Positions 29,803 through 40,708 of a stretch of DNA of 64,000 bases are shown one piece after another (the stretch's first letter is position 1; each line of letters starts with the position of its first letter). The stretch covers positions 62,001-126,000 of the forward strand of contig JANFNE010000009.1 in the NCBI GenBank assembly GCA_024867545.1, written 5' to 3'. The notes beneath the pieces were generated by a model. The model ran no database searches. It saw only the letters and a list, made by a program, of their open reading frames with translations, and had not been told where the DNA came from. The position numbers and the translations under genes were made by a program. The stretch is from Phytopythium helicoides (taxonomy: Eukaryota; Oomycota; Peronosporomycetes; Pythiales; Pythiaceae).

Positions 29803-30772
29803 TCACAGAAACCATTGTGTCCAAAAGTACAAGCACGGCGCCACAAACAGAAAGCTATCCATACGGTCAAGACAGCCTCCGTGACCAGGAAAGAACGAAC
29901 CCGAGTCCTTGACGTGAGCGAGACGCTTCAGAAACGACTCCACGAGATCACCAAGGATACACAACACGCCCAGCACCGATCCCAGCGCAATCTGCATTTC
30001 GAGTGGTACAACTTCTGTCGCCGGTAGCATGGAATGTAGCGCATCGATGTTGTGGCAAAGCCCAAACATCACCACGACGGTAGCCACACTTGATCCAACG
30101 CCACCAACTGCACCAACAACCGTCTTGCCTGGGCTGATGGTAGGAGCGAGCTTGGCACTACCAAACGCGGATCCCATCACCAACGCACCAGTATCACAGA
30201 TCCACGAGCAGCAGAGTCCGAGGATCTGGAGTCCCAGTCCGAATTCTCCTCCAGCAGAGCGTAGAAGAATCGCGTGGGTGAAGCCGTTCACGATGAAGAA
30301 GAGCGCGAACACATCAAGAAGCATCGCGACCAGAATCGCTATCCACAGCATCACGACAAGGTGTGAGCTCAACTGTCAATATCACAACATCACCTCTTCA
30401 CAACTAACCTTGGTGGTACTTGGCAGAAGAAGCATGAGCTAGATGGAAGCACACCAGCAGCAGGAAGTCGCCAAACATCGCCAGATCTGCCGCTCCATTC
30501 ACCATCAACACCACCACCAACTCGACCATCCAATCGCCACCGCCTCCTCACCATGCACCTCCTTGCTTCCCGTCGACGCCGCAACACACGCAACGACCCC
30601 CGAGGCCACCAAAACCACTCGATGAGCCAACGAACTTCCATCTCGAGCGCGATCCTCGTCCTTCTCGTCGGTTTTTGAGCGCGCCAAAGCGACGATCGCG
30701 GGAGCAATTGAGCCGGAAAACTCGAGCGGACAGAGCGCGCAGAGCGAGGAGGTGAGCAGCAGCATGCCGAGC
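29803..30772 (-). pseudogene. Phosphatidate cytidylyltransferase (CDP-DAG synthase) copy 1, 5'-truncated
   Basis: The family enzyme makes CDP-diacylglycerol from phosphatidate and CTP in the ER membrane. The C-terminal exon (about 30372-29803) is open, has several membrane helices and carries the full family signature around [20 protein letters not shown] followed by GCLDRMDS. Upstream exon sequence (about 30770-30430) contains more membrane helices. Compared with copy 2 the gene lacks the first ~28 residues: similarity stops at 30772, followed by unrelated DNA. A one-base frame change in the upstream exon (after EEAVAIG) is shared with copy 2. An intron probably separates YHQ (near 30410) from the C-terminal exon, with acceptor TTGACAG. 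Unlikely to make full enzyme. Confidence 0.75.
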
Positions 30773-30876
30773 GGTATAAATGTGGTTTAGGCTTGGGCAC
30801 AGCATGAGTTCAACTTGTTATTTATTGCCAATAAATCCCAAACAGATTTGCTGTCATCGTTTAACCGAGACCCATA

Positions 30877-33800
30877 CTAGTTGCCCTCAAGATATGCTTC
30901 TACAAACTTGACCAGACGACGATGCAGGGCGTATACCGCCATGATCAACTCAATCGAAGAGATTATGGTTGCCTTCTTATCCCGAAGTTTTAATGTCGCT
31001 GCTTTGGCGTCGTTTATGATGCAGCTGAGCATTTTTCGACTTTTGCTGCTACTCTGAGCCCCATCAATCTTGTCGAATACTTTCTCCAGCTCATCCCACA
31101 TGTCAATATACATCGAGGCTTCGCGTCCGCTGTTATGCAGTTCAGTCAAAATACTTCTTGACGCGGAGATAGCTTCGGGAACAAACTCCAGACTCAATGG
31201 TTCAACTGCAACAGTAATGCCATCTTCTACGCTTGCCAATATCGCTAGCTCATCAACCACAGTCGAAATCTTGATCCGCTTCTCCGGTTCGAATTTACAC
31301 ATCCGATTCACGAGCTTCCATTGAGCACTATTGCAAATCAAAGGCTTCATGGGTATTCCTCCCCGTTCTCCATGAACTTTTACTGTGATATTGTCAAGGT
31401 TTCCCCACGGCAAACTGTGTTCCTCGCATCCTACGACTCGCATTAGCTCCACAATGCACATACCCAGAGAATAAACATCCGATGCAAATGTCAATTTAGG
31501 ATTTGCATCAAGACATTCTGGTGCCACCCAATGCCACGCACCAGAAATTTGTGGTCGGGCATAATCACTCACAACCGAACTTAGACCGAAATCTGTCACT
31601 TTTGCCTTCATGTCACTTCCAACCACGATATTGTTTCCCTTCAAATCACCATGAACGACACCACGCGCGTGTAGGTACTGAACTCCCAGCGCAGCTTCAT
31701 GCAGCCGCCGCCATAGTTCGTCAGGATGCCCCCGTAGATAATCAATCAATGTCCCGTTAGTGGCGTACTCGCACACGAAGAAAGGTCTCCCGATATGACA
31801 AGCGCCATATAGTTGAATTACGTGAGGGTGACTGAATCCGAACCAAATATCCACTTCACGACGAAACATTGCTCGAGCGTCTGCTCGATCCATTGCTTGC
31901 TTTGCGAGATCTTCTGACCTTCTATCTTGAGAAAGATCACATTGATCTACAGAACTATGCGACAACCACGAATGCTCTAATCTTATGTACTCTGAACTAG
32001 TGAAGTTAACTTGCTTCACAACCACATCAGAATTCAACCACTTCGCGCGGAACACGCTGCCATAACCTCCAGTCCCCAAACACTCGCCCTCGTTCTTTAT
32101 CAGCTCGTACCATGGGACAAACCACTCAGGAATCAGTTCAGATAAACTTCCCTTATCAATTTTGCTCTCGATAACCTCGATCGCCTTCGTGATTATCTCC
32201 AGTTGAGCCGGTTCATACTGCTTCGATATCTCCCTTTTCAATGTCTTCAGGAATGCAGCCTTCTCATCATCCTCCTTCAAATCTCGTAATTGAAGATACA
32301 CATCTGGCACTCCAGATGCAAACAGGTCACGGTGCAGTTTCTCCCATCGAGACGCACTCTCTGTTACGTCCCCAACTGATTGACCGATTGAGGACCAGAG
32401 CGACTGAATTCGTCGATGAAATGCGTACATGCTGTTCTTGGTAGCACGTGACGAAGATAGGTGTAGATTTAGTACTTGTTCAGTGGTCATCCTGATGGCT
32501 TCATCAATATCGATGAGGAGTGTGTGAAATCGTTTCAGAATTGATTTGTGGTACGTGGACGCTATAAGATGTTCGTAGAGTGTGTTTAGCTCGACAAGCG
32601 CTTGAACATATTTTAAATTGTGCTTTCCAGCTCCATGACTTTGCACTTTTCTCCACAATTCTTTCGTTTCCCCATGCTTGTAGGCATCTAGTGTAGTAAA
32701 AGTCTCGGACTCGGGCGATATACGACTCGAACACTTCTTTAGTGCTAAACGTTCTAGCTCGTAGACGACAGATTTCAGGCTTATGCGTTTAACAGGATCT
32801 TGACAGCACATGCGCGATACCAAGTCATAGGTATCGCTATCAGCAAATTCAGGTGAATAGAAATTGCTGTTTGTTTCCGGAGTCCATAAACGCTTTTTCA
32901 ATCTCAACTCTTCGTCTTCGTCGTAGTCTATGGTATGGATGCCCTCTGCTGAAGCGGCATAATCATTGCCATTATTGGTGGCAGCCCAGGGCTCCTCCCC
33001 AGTTGTTGCTTCTAATATACACATTCCCAGAGAATACACATCCGACGCAAAGGACACTTTTCCAAATGCTTCCAGTACCTCAGGAGCCTGCCATTGCATA
33101 GATCCAATTTTCATTGATGTTTGACCATCAGGTCCACTTAGCCCAAAATTGGACAGCTTTGATACTCCATCACTGCCAATTAGAATGTTCCTGCACCGAA
33201 GATCGCCATGAACAATATCCCGCTCATGAAGATACTCGAGACCCAGTGCAGCTTCGTAGAGATACTTCCATATCGTCTGCTCACTCGCATGAGCTGCTTT
33301 GATATACTCTACCAACGATCCATTGCTTGCAAACTCACAAATGAAGAGCTGCAAGCCAGGACCTACTTCGCATACACCATACATCTTGATCACGTTTGGG
33401 TGTCGTAATTGCTGCCACATTTGAGCTTCATCCTCGAACGAGGAGAGTGCTACTTCCTGCAAGAAAAGCTTGACAACCACATTTGTATCCAGCCATTTGG
33501 CAAGGTATTCTCCCCCGACAATTCTTTTATCAGCAAATTCTGTGAGCGCAATTTCAGACGGAGATATAACCCATCTCGCTTTAGGATCAGACAACATATA
33601 TATGGGTAAAGATGCATCAAGTATTGACCGATGCGGGTAATTAATAAATAATTTCAAGATGTGCACCACATCTTGATGACCTCTTTCGGCTGCAATTCGA
33701 GCTGCAGACTTTCCGTTTAGGTCTTTAACAAATATATCGGCAGTACGTTCTTCCACAAGATATTGAACCACGTGAATGTGTCCATTCCAAGACGCATCCA

Positions 33801-36800
33801 TAAGTGCAGTAGCCCCACCATTGTCCACAGCATCCACGTCCGCGCCATGGTCCGCGAGATACCGAACCACTTCGACGTGACCACACCAAGCAGCCCACAT
33901 CAAAGCCGTCCTCCCAAATATAGTTGTGGCATTCACATCCGAATTATGTTCTTCCACGAGGTACCTCGCCACTTCAATATGTCCATTCTCGCAGGCATTG
34001 ATCAGCGCTGATGCTCCGTCATCATCTTTGTCATGTACTTTCGCATTGTGTTCTTCGACGAGGTACCGAATCATCTCAATGTCTCCATTGTTGGCGGCCC
34101 ACATCAGCGCCGTCCATCCGCGCTCATCCATAGTATTTACATCCGCGCCGCATTCTTCCAAGAGGTACTTGATCACTTCAATGTGTCGGTTCTCAGAGGC
34201 CATTGTCAACGCTGTGCATCCGTCTTTGGCCTTGGTATTGACACTCGCGCCTTGTTCAGTGAGGAACCGAACCACGTCGATGTGTCCACTCTGTGCTGCA
34301 CTCATCAGCGCCGTCATGGTACGGGTCGATTCTGTGGAATTCACGTTAGCACCGCAATCAACGAGACATCGAACGACTTCGATGTGTCCATACTTTGCGG
34401 CACGCATTAGTGCTGTCACCCCAAATGGTGATGTTCCATTAACGTTTGCGCCATTTTGAACAAGATACTGAACCGCTGTAATATGTCCATTCTCAGACAC
34501 GATCGTGAGAGCTGTAGTTCTATCATAATCCGATGCATATTCGCCCGCTAGTAGCGCTTCCACGAGATATTGAACAATGTTCTCATGCCCATTCTGTGAG
34601 GCATTAATCAGCGCTGTCAGGCTCATGTTCGCGCCATATTTACGGAGACATTGAACCATGTCCATGTAGCCATATGCGGCGGCCCTCATAAGGGCTGTTT
34701 CTCCATTATAATTCTCAGCATTGATGTTCGCCCCTTGTTCTTCAATAAGATATCGAACCAATTCGGTGTTGTTGGGTGAGACAGCCCAAATCAGAGCTGT
34801 ATTTCCGCTATGATCCGTTGCATTCACGTCTGCTTGTAGTTCTTTGATGAGATATTGAACCAACTCCACACTTCCTCCCAAAGTAGCCTTCGACAGTGGC
34901 GTCTGTCCGAAAATGTTAATAGAATTCAAGTGCGCTCTGTGTTCTTCCACAAGGTACCGAACCACGTCAATGTTTCCATTCTCGGAAGCACACATCAGTG
35001 CAGTGGTTCCGCTCTTGTCTGTTGAATTTACGTCCGCACCGTGCACTTCCACGAGATACCGAACCACATTTACATCACCGTACTTGGCGGCCCACATCAA
35101 CACGGTGGTTCCTTCATCGTTTCTTTCGTTTACATTCGCTCTGTGGATTTCAACGAGATACTGGATAACTCCTACCCTTCCTCGTGAAGCGGCTCTCATC
35201 AACGCCGTTTGACCGAAAATTGTAATAGAACTCAAGTTTTCCCCAACCACTTCAACCAGGTATCGAACCACATCAGTGTGCCCATTATCAATAGCAATCG
35301 TCAGAGCTTTCTTGTCATACACATTAATAAGATTCAAGTCCGCACCGCATCCTTCCACAAGATATTGAACCACGTGAATGTGTCCATTCCAAGACGCATC
35401 CATAAGTGCAGTAGCCCCACCATTGTCCACAGCATCCACGTCCGCGCCATGGTCCGCGAGATACCGAACCACTTCGACGTGACCACACCAAGCAGCCCAC
35501 ATCAAAGCCGTCCTCCCAAATATAGTTGTGGCATTCACATCCGAATTATGTTCTTCCACGAGGTACCTCGCCACTTCAATATGTCCATTCTCGCAGGCAT
35601 TGATCAGCGCTGATGCTCCGTCATCATCTTTGTCATGTACTTTCGCATTGTGTTCTTCGACGAGGTACCGAATCATCTCAATGTCTCCATTGTTGGCGGC
35701 CCACATCAGCGCCGTCCATCCGCGCTCATCCATAGTATTTACATCCGCGCCGCATTCTTCCAAGAGGTACTTGATCACTTCAATGTGTCGGTTCTCAGAG
35801 GCCATTGTCAACGCTGTGCATCCGTCTTTGGCCTTGGTATTGACACTCGCGCCTTGTTCAGTGAGGAACCGAACCACGTCGATGTGTCCACTCTGTGCTG
35901 CACTCATCAGCGCCGTCATGGTACGGGTCGATTCTGTGGAATTCACGTTAGCACCGCAATCAACGAGACATCGAACGACTTCGATGTGTCCATACTTTGC
36001 GGCACGCATTAGTGCTGTCACCCCAAATGGTGATGTTCCATTAACGTTTGCGCCATTTTGAACAAGATACTGAACCGCTGTAATATGTCCATTCTCAGAC
36101 ACGATCGTGAGAGCTGTAGTTCTATCATAATCCGATGCATATTCGCCCGCTAGTAGCGCTTCCACGAGATATTGAACAATGTTCTCATGCCCATTCTGTG
36201 AGGCATTAATCAGCGCTGTCAGGCTCATGTTCGCGCCATATTTACGGAGACATTGAACCATGTCCATGTAGCCATATGCGGCGGCCCTCATAAGGGCTGT
36301 TTCTCCATTATAATTCTCAGCATTGATGTTCGCCCCTTGTTCTTCAATAAGATATCGAACCAATTCGGTGTTGTTGGGTGAGACAGCCCAAATCAGAGCT
36401 GTATTTCCGCTATGATCCGTTGCATTCACGTCTGCTTGTAGTTCTTTGATGAGATATTGAACCAACTCCACACTTCCTCCCAAAGTAGCCTTCGACAGTG
36501 GCGTCTGTCCGAAAATGTTAATAGAATTCAAGTGCGCTCTGTGTTCTTCCACAAGGTACCGAACCACGTCAATGTTTCCATTCTCGGAAGCACACATCAG
36601 TGCAGTGGTTCCGCTCTTGTCTGTTGAATTTACGTCCGCACCGTGCACTTCCACGAGATACCGAACCACATTTACATCACCGTACTTGGCGGCCCACATC
36701 AACACGGTGGTTCCTTCATCGTTTCTTTCGTTTACATTCGCTCTGTGGATTTCAACGAGATACTGGATAACTCCTACCCTTCCTCGTGAAGCGGCTCTCA

Positions 36801-37635
36801 TCAACGCCGTTTGACCGAAAATTGTAATAGAACTCAAGTTTTCCCCAACCACTTCAACCAGGTATCGAACCACATCAGTGTGCCCATTATCAATAGCAAT
36901 CGTCAGAGCTTTCTTGTCATACACATTAATAAGATTCAAGTCCGCACCGCATCCTTCCACAAGATATTGAACCACGTGAATGTGTCCATTCCAAGACGCA
37001 TCCATAAGTGCAGTAGCCCCACCATTGTCCACAGCATCCACGTCCGCGCCATGGTCCGCGAGATACCGAACCACTTCGACGTGACCACACCAAGCAGCCC
37101 ACATCAAAGCCGTCCTCCCAAATATAGTTGTGGCATTCACATCCGAATTATGTTCTTCCACGAGGTACCTCGCCACTTCAATATGTCCATTCTCGCAGGC
37201 ATTGATCAGCGCTGATGCTCCGTCATCATCTTTGTCATGTACTTTCGCATTGTGTTCTTCGACGAGGTACCGAATCATCTCAATGTCTCCATTGTTGGCG
37301 GCCCACATCAGCGCCGTCCATCCGCGCTCATCCATAGTATTTACATCCGCGCCGCATTCTTCCAAGAGGTACTTGATCACTTCAATGTGTCGGTTCTCAG
37401 AGGCCATTGTCAACGCTGTGCATCCGTCTTTGGCCTTGGTATTGACACTCGCGCCTTGTTCAGTGAGGAACCGAACCACGTCGATGTGTCCACTCTGTGC
37501 TGCACTCATCAACGCCGTCTCTGCGCAGTTGTCTCTGGAATTGATGTTTGTGTGGTCACACAGCAACTCCATCACCAAATCGAGATCACCTTCAGCGGCG
37601 GCAGCAATAAGCCAACAGCAAACTGCGTTGGCCAT
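30877..37635 (-). CDS. ANK D: giant ankyrin protein with a degenerate and an intact TKL kinase domain
   Basis: 2252 residues from ATG 37635 with no interruption. Residues 1 to about 1330 are nearly 40 ankyrin repeats, including two complete and one partial copy of a 534-residue block. Kinase domain 1 (about 1358-1625) has a poor glycine loop (VGGEYLAKW), keeps VVKLF and HGDLRCRN, but has NFG in place of DFG, so it is probably a pseudokinase. A helical linker follows (about 1625-1835). Kinase domain 2 (about 1838-2131) is complete: GTGGYGSVF, VVKQ, HGDLKGNN, DFGLS, WVAPE. A ~120-residue helical tail ends EAYLEGN. The sequence is TKL-like, a group expanded in oomycetes. No signal peptide or membrane helix is seen, so it is presumably an intracellular scaffold kinase whose repeats choose the target. 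Confidence 0.88.
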   Translation of the reverse strand: MANAVCCWLIAAAAEGDLDLVMELLCDHTNINSRDNCAETALMSAAQSGHIDVVRFLTEQGASVNTKAKDGCTALTMASENRHIEVIKYLLEECGADVNTMDERGWTALMWAANNGDIEMIRYLVEEHNAKVHDKDDDGASALINACENGHIEVARYLVEEHNSDVNATTIFGRTALMWAAWCGHVEVVRYLADHGADVDAVDNGGATALMDASWNGHIHVVQYLVEGCGADLNLINVYDKKALTIAIDNGHTDVVRYLVEVVGENLSSITIFGQTALMRAASRGRVGVIQYLVEIHRANVNERNDEGTTVLMWAAKYGDVNVVRYLVEVHGADVNSTDKSGTTALMCASENGNIDVVRYLVEEHRAHLNSINIFGQTPLSKATLGGSVELVQYLIKELQADVNATDHSGNTALIWAVSPNNTELVRYLIEEQGANINAENYNGETALMRAAAYGYMDMVQCLRKYGANMSLTALINASQNGHENIVQYLVEALLAGEYASDYDRTTALTIVSENGHITAVQYLVQNGANVNGTSPFGVTALMRAAKYGHIEVVRCLVDCGANVNSTESTRTMTALMSAAQSGHIDVVRFLTEQGASVNTKAKDGCTALTMASENRHIEVIKYLLEECGADVNTMDERGWTALMWAANNGDIEMIRYLVEEHNAKVHDKDDDGASALINACENGHIEVARYLVEEHNSDVNATTIFGRTALMWAAWCGHVEVVRYLADHGADVDAVDNGGATALMDASWNGHIHVVQYLVEGCGADLNLINVYDKKALTIAIDNGHTDVVRYLVEVVGENLSSITIFGQTALMRAASRGRVGVIQYLVEIHRANVNERNDEGTTVLMWAAKYGDVNVVRYLVEVHGADVNSTDKSGTTALMCASENGNIDVVRYLVEEHRAHLNSINIFGQTPLSKATLGGSVELVQYLIKELQADVNATDHSGNTALIWAVSPNNTELVRYLIEEQGANINAENYNGETALMRAAAYGYMDMVQCLRKYGANMSLTALINASQNGHENIVQYLVEALLAGEYASDYDRTTALTIVSENGHITAVQYLVQNGANVNGTSPFGVTALMRAAKYGHIEVVRCLVDCGANVNSTESTRTMTALMSAAQSGHIDVVRFLTEQGASVNTKAKDGCTALTMASENRHIEVIKYLLEECGADVNTMDERGWTALMWAANNGDIEMIRYLVEEHNAKVHDKDDDGASALINACENGHIEVARYLVEEHNSDVNATTIFGRTALMWAAWCGHVEVVRYLADHGADVDAVDNGGATALMDASWNGHIHVVQYLVEERTADIFVKDLNGKSAARIAAERGHQDVVHILKLFINYPHRSILDASLPIYMLSDPKARWVISPSEIALTEFADKRIVGGEYLAKWLDTNVVVKLFLQEVALSSFEDEAQMWQQLRHPNVIKMYGVCEVGPGLQLFICEFASNGSLVEYIKAAHASEQTIWKYLYEAALGLEYLHERDIVHGDLRCRNILIGSDGVSKLSNFGLSGPDGQTSMKIGSMQWQAPEVLEAFGKVSFASDVYSLGMCILEATTGEEPWAATNNGNDYAASAEGIHTIDYDEDEELRLKKRLWTPETNSNFYSPEFADSDTYDLVSRMCCQDPVKRISLKSVVYELERLALKKCSSRISPESETFTTLDAYKHGETKELWRKVQSHGAGKHNLKYVQALVELNTLYEHLIASTYHKSILKRFHTLLIDIDEAIRMTTEQVLNLHLSSSRATKNSMYAFHRRIQSLWSSIGQSVGDVTESASRWEKLHRDLFASGVPDVYLQLRDLKEDDEKAAFLKTLKREISKQYEPAQLEIITKAIEVIESKIDKGSLSELIPEWFVPWYELIKNEGECLGTGGYGSVFRAKWLNSDVVVKQVNFTSSEYIRLEHSWLSHSSVDQCDLSQDRRSEDLAKQAMDRADARAMFRREVDIWFGFSHPHVIQLYGACHIGRPFFVCEYATNGTLIDYLRGHPDELWRRLHEAALGVQYLHARGVVHGDLKGNNIVVGSDMKAKVTDFGLSSVVSDYARPQISGAWHWVAPECLDANPKLTFASDVYSLGMCIVELMRVVGCEEHSLPWGNLDNITVKVHGERGGIPMKPLICNSAQWKLVNRMCKFEPEKRIKISTVVDELAILASVEDGITVAVEPLSLEFVPEAISASRSILTELHNSGREASMYIDMWDELEKVFDKIDGAQSSSKSRKMLSCIINDAKAATLKLRDKKATIISSIELIMAVYALHRRLVKFVEAYLEGN
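33750..37511 (-). repeat. Exact 1602-bp tandem repeat inside ANK D, 2.35 copies
   Basis: Positions n and n+1602 match from 33750 to 35909 and from 35352 to 37511. Identity ends at both sides with mismatches at 33749/35351 and 35910/37512. All segments compared are identical at the DNA level, including synonymous sites. 1602 = 3 x 534, so the frame and the ankyrin register are kept. Confidence 0.93.
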
Positions 37636-37744
37636 CTTCGTGCTTTCGAGAGTCTCCCTTCGCTCATCCAGGGTCTATCAAATATATATGTAGTCCACAT
37701 AGTAAGTTTGCCCATCATTTCACCCTGTTGCACGACATCGTTAT

Positions 37745-37960
37745 GACATGTTGTTTATCTCGATCGACACCATTCTCGCCGTGTTCGCAGCGGCCGCGAT
37801 CGCCATGTGCCTCAAGAAGTGCCGTAAGCAGCAACAGCAAAATACAGCTGCTGACATGGAGCCTGGACATGAGCCTTACATCACTACCGACTCCATCTCA
37901 AAGAAACCGAAAAAGAAAGGCACCATCACTGCCCAAGAAGCGGGTCGTTACTGGTGGTAG
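37745..37960 (+). pseudogene. Small membrane protein gene, fragment copy 2
   Basis: An open frame begins at about ATG 37748 (LFISIDTILAVFAAAAIAMC), then KKCRKQQQQNTAADMEPGHE and KPKKKGTITAQEAGRYWW, with stop TAG. It shares most of its sequence with copy 1 at 29450-29654, but its upstream part differs from 37760 leftward. The membrane segment is shortened at its N-terminal side. It could be translated as a 70-residue peptide, but it looks like a 5'-truncated duplicate. Confidence 0.6.
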
Positions 37961-38120
37961 TAACTGATGGTAGTAAGCCTCTGCTCACCCCAAGAAACAA
38001 CCAAACAGAACTTTCGTAGATAGCTTCGCAATAGCCCTATGGTTGTATTCACAATCTATTTGCTTGAATTGATTCGATGACTCCGACGTTCATTTGTGAT
38101 CTGAACAATCGCCACCAACA

Positions 38121-39168
38121 TCACAGAAACCATTGTGTCCAAAAGTACAAGCACGGCGCCACAAACAGAAAGCTGTCCATACGGTCGAGACAGCCTCCAT
38201 GGCCAGGAAAGAACGAACCCGAGTCCTTGACGTGAGCGAGACGCTTCAGAAACGACTCCACGAGGTCACCAAGGATACACAACACGCCCAGCACCGATCC
38301 CAGCGCAATCTGCATTTCGAGTGGTACAACTTCTGTCGTCGGTAGCATGGAATGTAGCGCATCGATGCTTGTGGCAAAGCCCAAACATGACCACAACGGT
38401 AGCCACACTTGATCCAACGCCACCAACTGCACCAACAACCGTCTTGCCTGGGCTGATGGTAGGAGCGAGCTTGACACTACCAAACGCGGATCCCATCACC
38501 AACGCACCAGTATCACAGATCCACGAGCAGCAGAGTCCGAGGATCTGGAGTCCCAGTCCGAATTCTCCGCCAGCAGAGCGTAGAAGAATCGCGTGGGTGA
38601 AGCCGTTCACGATGAAGAAGAGCGCGAACGCATCAAGAAGCATCGCGACAAGAATCGCTATTCACATCATCACGAAAAGGTGTGAGCTCAACTGTCAACA
38701 TCACAACAGCACCTCTCGACAACTAACCTTGGTGGTACTTGGCAGAAGAAGCATGAGCTAGATGGAAGCACACCAGCATCAGGAAGCCGCCAAACATTGC
38801 CAGATCTGCCGTTCCATTCACCATCAACACCACCACCAACTCGATCCTCCAATCGCCACCGCTTCCTCACCATGCACCTCCTTGCTTCCCGTCGACGCCG
38901 CAACGCACGCAACAACCCCCGAGGCCACCAAAACCACTCGATGAGCCAACGAACTTCCATCTCGAGCGCGATCCTCGTCCTTCTCGTCGGTTTTTGAGCG
39001 CGCCGAAGCGACGACCGCGGGAGCAATTGAGCCGGAAAACTCGAGCAGACAGAGCGCGCAGAGCGAGGAGGCGAGCAGCAGCATGCCGAGCGGCGTCGAG
39101 AGCAGCCAGAGCGCCGTGGGGATGCCCACGAGCCCCGTGAGCAGCCGCCGCCCCCACTGCACGGCCAT
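38121..39168 (-). pseudogene. Phosphatidate cytidylyltransferase copy 2, longest but with stop and frameshifts
   Basis: This copy keeps the N-terminus (ATG 39168, AVQWGRRLLTGLVGIPTALW). It has three defects: the frame change after EEAVAIG shared with copy 1; a TGA where copy 1 has TGG before IAILVAMLLD (near 38665); and one extra base near 38369 (GATGCTTG versus GATGTTG) that splits the final exon. The family signature ([20 protein letters not shown]) is still readable. The TGA is shared with copy 3, so copies 2 and 3 are closer to each other than to copy 1. CDP-DAG synthase function is expected to be lost. Confidence 0.75.
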
Positions 39169-39974
39169 GGAGACGACACCTCGGCGACAATGCCGCAGTC
39201 GGGTGTCAGGAAGCGGGGGCCTCGGTTGAGTGACCCCTTCAACGTGGTCAAGTGTGGTCGGGATTTTCTAGCTTCATGATGGGGTTTTGGTGCTCGAGAA
39301 TTGGTTGCGGAGCTGCTTTGTGGGCTCGACAAGGATCTCATGAGGCTCCTGGAGGCTGTGAGACCGTCTCATGAGACCGTGATTTTCTCGCTTGGAAGAG
39401 TCGTTTGACACTCGAAGGTCCAAGAGGGTCGAACAGCGGATTTTGGCCGCGCTCAGGAAGGAAAATATGCTGGTTGAAGCTCTCGTCAAATGCTCGCGAT
39501 CGAGAGAGCCTCCCCCCATGGAGCCAGCTGGATTTTCGGGTCGCAGCCATTGCGAAGCTCGCCGTCGAGTGAGTGAGCTGCTCGCAGGTGCCGCAGTGGT
39601 ACAGAGGAGGCCCCCCCCACGCTGGATTTTCCAAGCGCATCCACTCTAGGGATCGCTCCGATGTGAGCGAGACCTTCGACCAGAGGACCGCAAGGGCGGA
39701 CACGTTCAGCCATCAAGAAAGTCGAGCGTGGCGTCTCGACCGGGCGAGAGGGGACTGGGGCTGCTTCAGCTGAGCTGCTCGCTACTCACACCATATTAGC
39801 CATTCCATCCATTTCCAGAGGTCAATCGGCGGCTGAAGCGCTGAGACACCGGCCATCAAACCGTCATCGTGTATTGCACCACGCAGGTCCATCTCCCCGC
39901 TCTGACGCTCTTCCTGACATGCGTGTCATTCCCAACTCGACCTCCTGCTGCGCATTCGCCCTCCTCCAGCCCCA
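39169..39974. other. Intergenic with an inverted repeat, no gene supported
   Basis: Near 39338-39380 the motif TCATGAG occurs twice in a short palindromic setting (ATCTCATGAGG and GTCTCATGAGAC). Competing open frames on both strands (39338-39703 minus, 39392-39649 plus) have no known domain. The right end is the likely promoter of the CRDTG array. Confidence 0.35.
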
Positions 39975-40708
39975 ATGACGCGGCGTCACTCGCTGCTGCT
40001 CGCTCTAGCACTGCTCATGGGAGTCGCAGCAGCCGCCGACTCGTCGTCCTCGTCTTCGTCCAGCAGCTCCGTGTCAACTGCGACCAACTGCGAGATCTGC
40101 CGCGACACTGGCAACTGCTCCAAGGCCTACGACAACTCGCCTGGCAAGTACTGCAACGCGTGGCTGAGCAACACGGGCGAGCACCTGGCGTGCTGCTGCG
40201 CCACGGGCGACGTCTGCGCGTCCAACACCAACTACGAGTGCATGTGCAACCACGGCGCCAAGTCGCGCGCGTACCTGTGGATCCTCATCGGCTGCTTTGT
40301 TGTCGGCGTGCTCATCGCCGGCCTCATCGCCACGTGCATCCGCAGGCGCCGCCAGCAGAAGAGAGACGCCGCCTACATTGAGAACGGCGGCGCCACGGCC
40401 TACGCACAGCCAGTTGTGTACACGCAGGGCGCCTACCCGCAGCAAGGTGTTGCTTACCCGCAGCAAGGCGTTGCTCCCGCAGCAAGGCTACGCGCCTGGA
40501 TATGCTCCTGGCTACGGCCCTGGATATGGCGGCGGCTACGACGACCGCCGCTACAACGGCCGACGAGGCATGGGCACCTGGCACGGCCGTGGCTGCTGGC
40601 GCCGCGGGTGGACTGCTCGGCGGCCTCATCCTTGGCGACATGATCAGCGACGCCGGCGCCGGCGGCGGAGACTTTGGTGGCGGCGGAGACTTCGCCGGCG
40701 ACTTCTAG
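39975..40708 (+). CDS. CRDTG-1: cysteine-rich single-pass membrane protein, two frameshifts near the C-terminus
   Basis: From ATG 39975: a signal peptide (RRHSLLLALALLMGVAAA), a Ser run, then a Cys domain with CEICRDTGNC, PGKYCNAW, CCC and ECMC. The membrane helix is LWILIGCFVVGVLIAGLIAT, then RRRRQQKR. The cytoplasmic tail begins IENGGATAYAQPVVYTQ and continues with YPQQG repeats. The frame shifts twice: near 40475 (two bases missing in a CCGCAGCAAGG repeat) and near 40580. The shifted frames still read like the natural tail (YAPGYGPGYGGGYDDRR, then GGLLGGLILGDMISDAG, ending DFAGDF). The shifts are either sequence errors or recent damage. First of four tandem paralogues. Function unknown; probably a surface protein. 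Confidence 0.7.

Noticed and set aside
33750..37511. CRISPR-like or satellite array
   Set aside because: The repeats are long coding ankyrin units in one open frame, not short repeats with spacers.
33763..37746. Repeated plus-strand open frames antisense to ANK D
   Set aside because: Same cause, and exact recurrence comes from the 1602-bp duplication.
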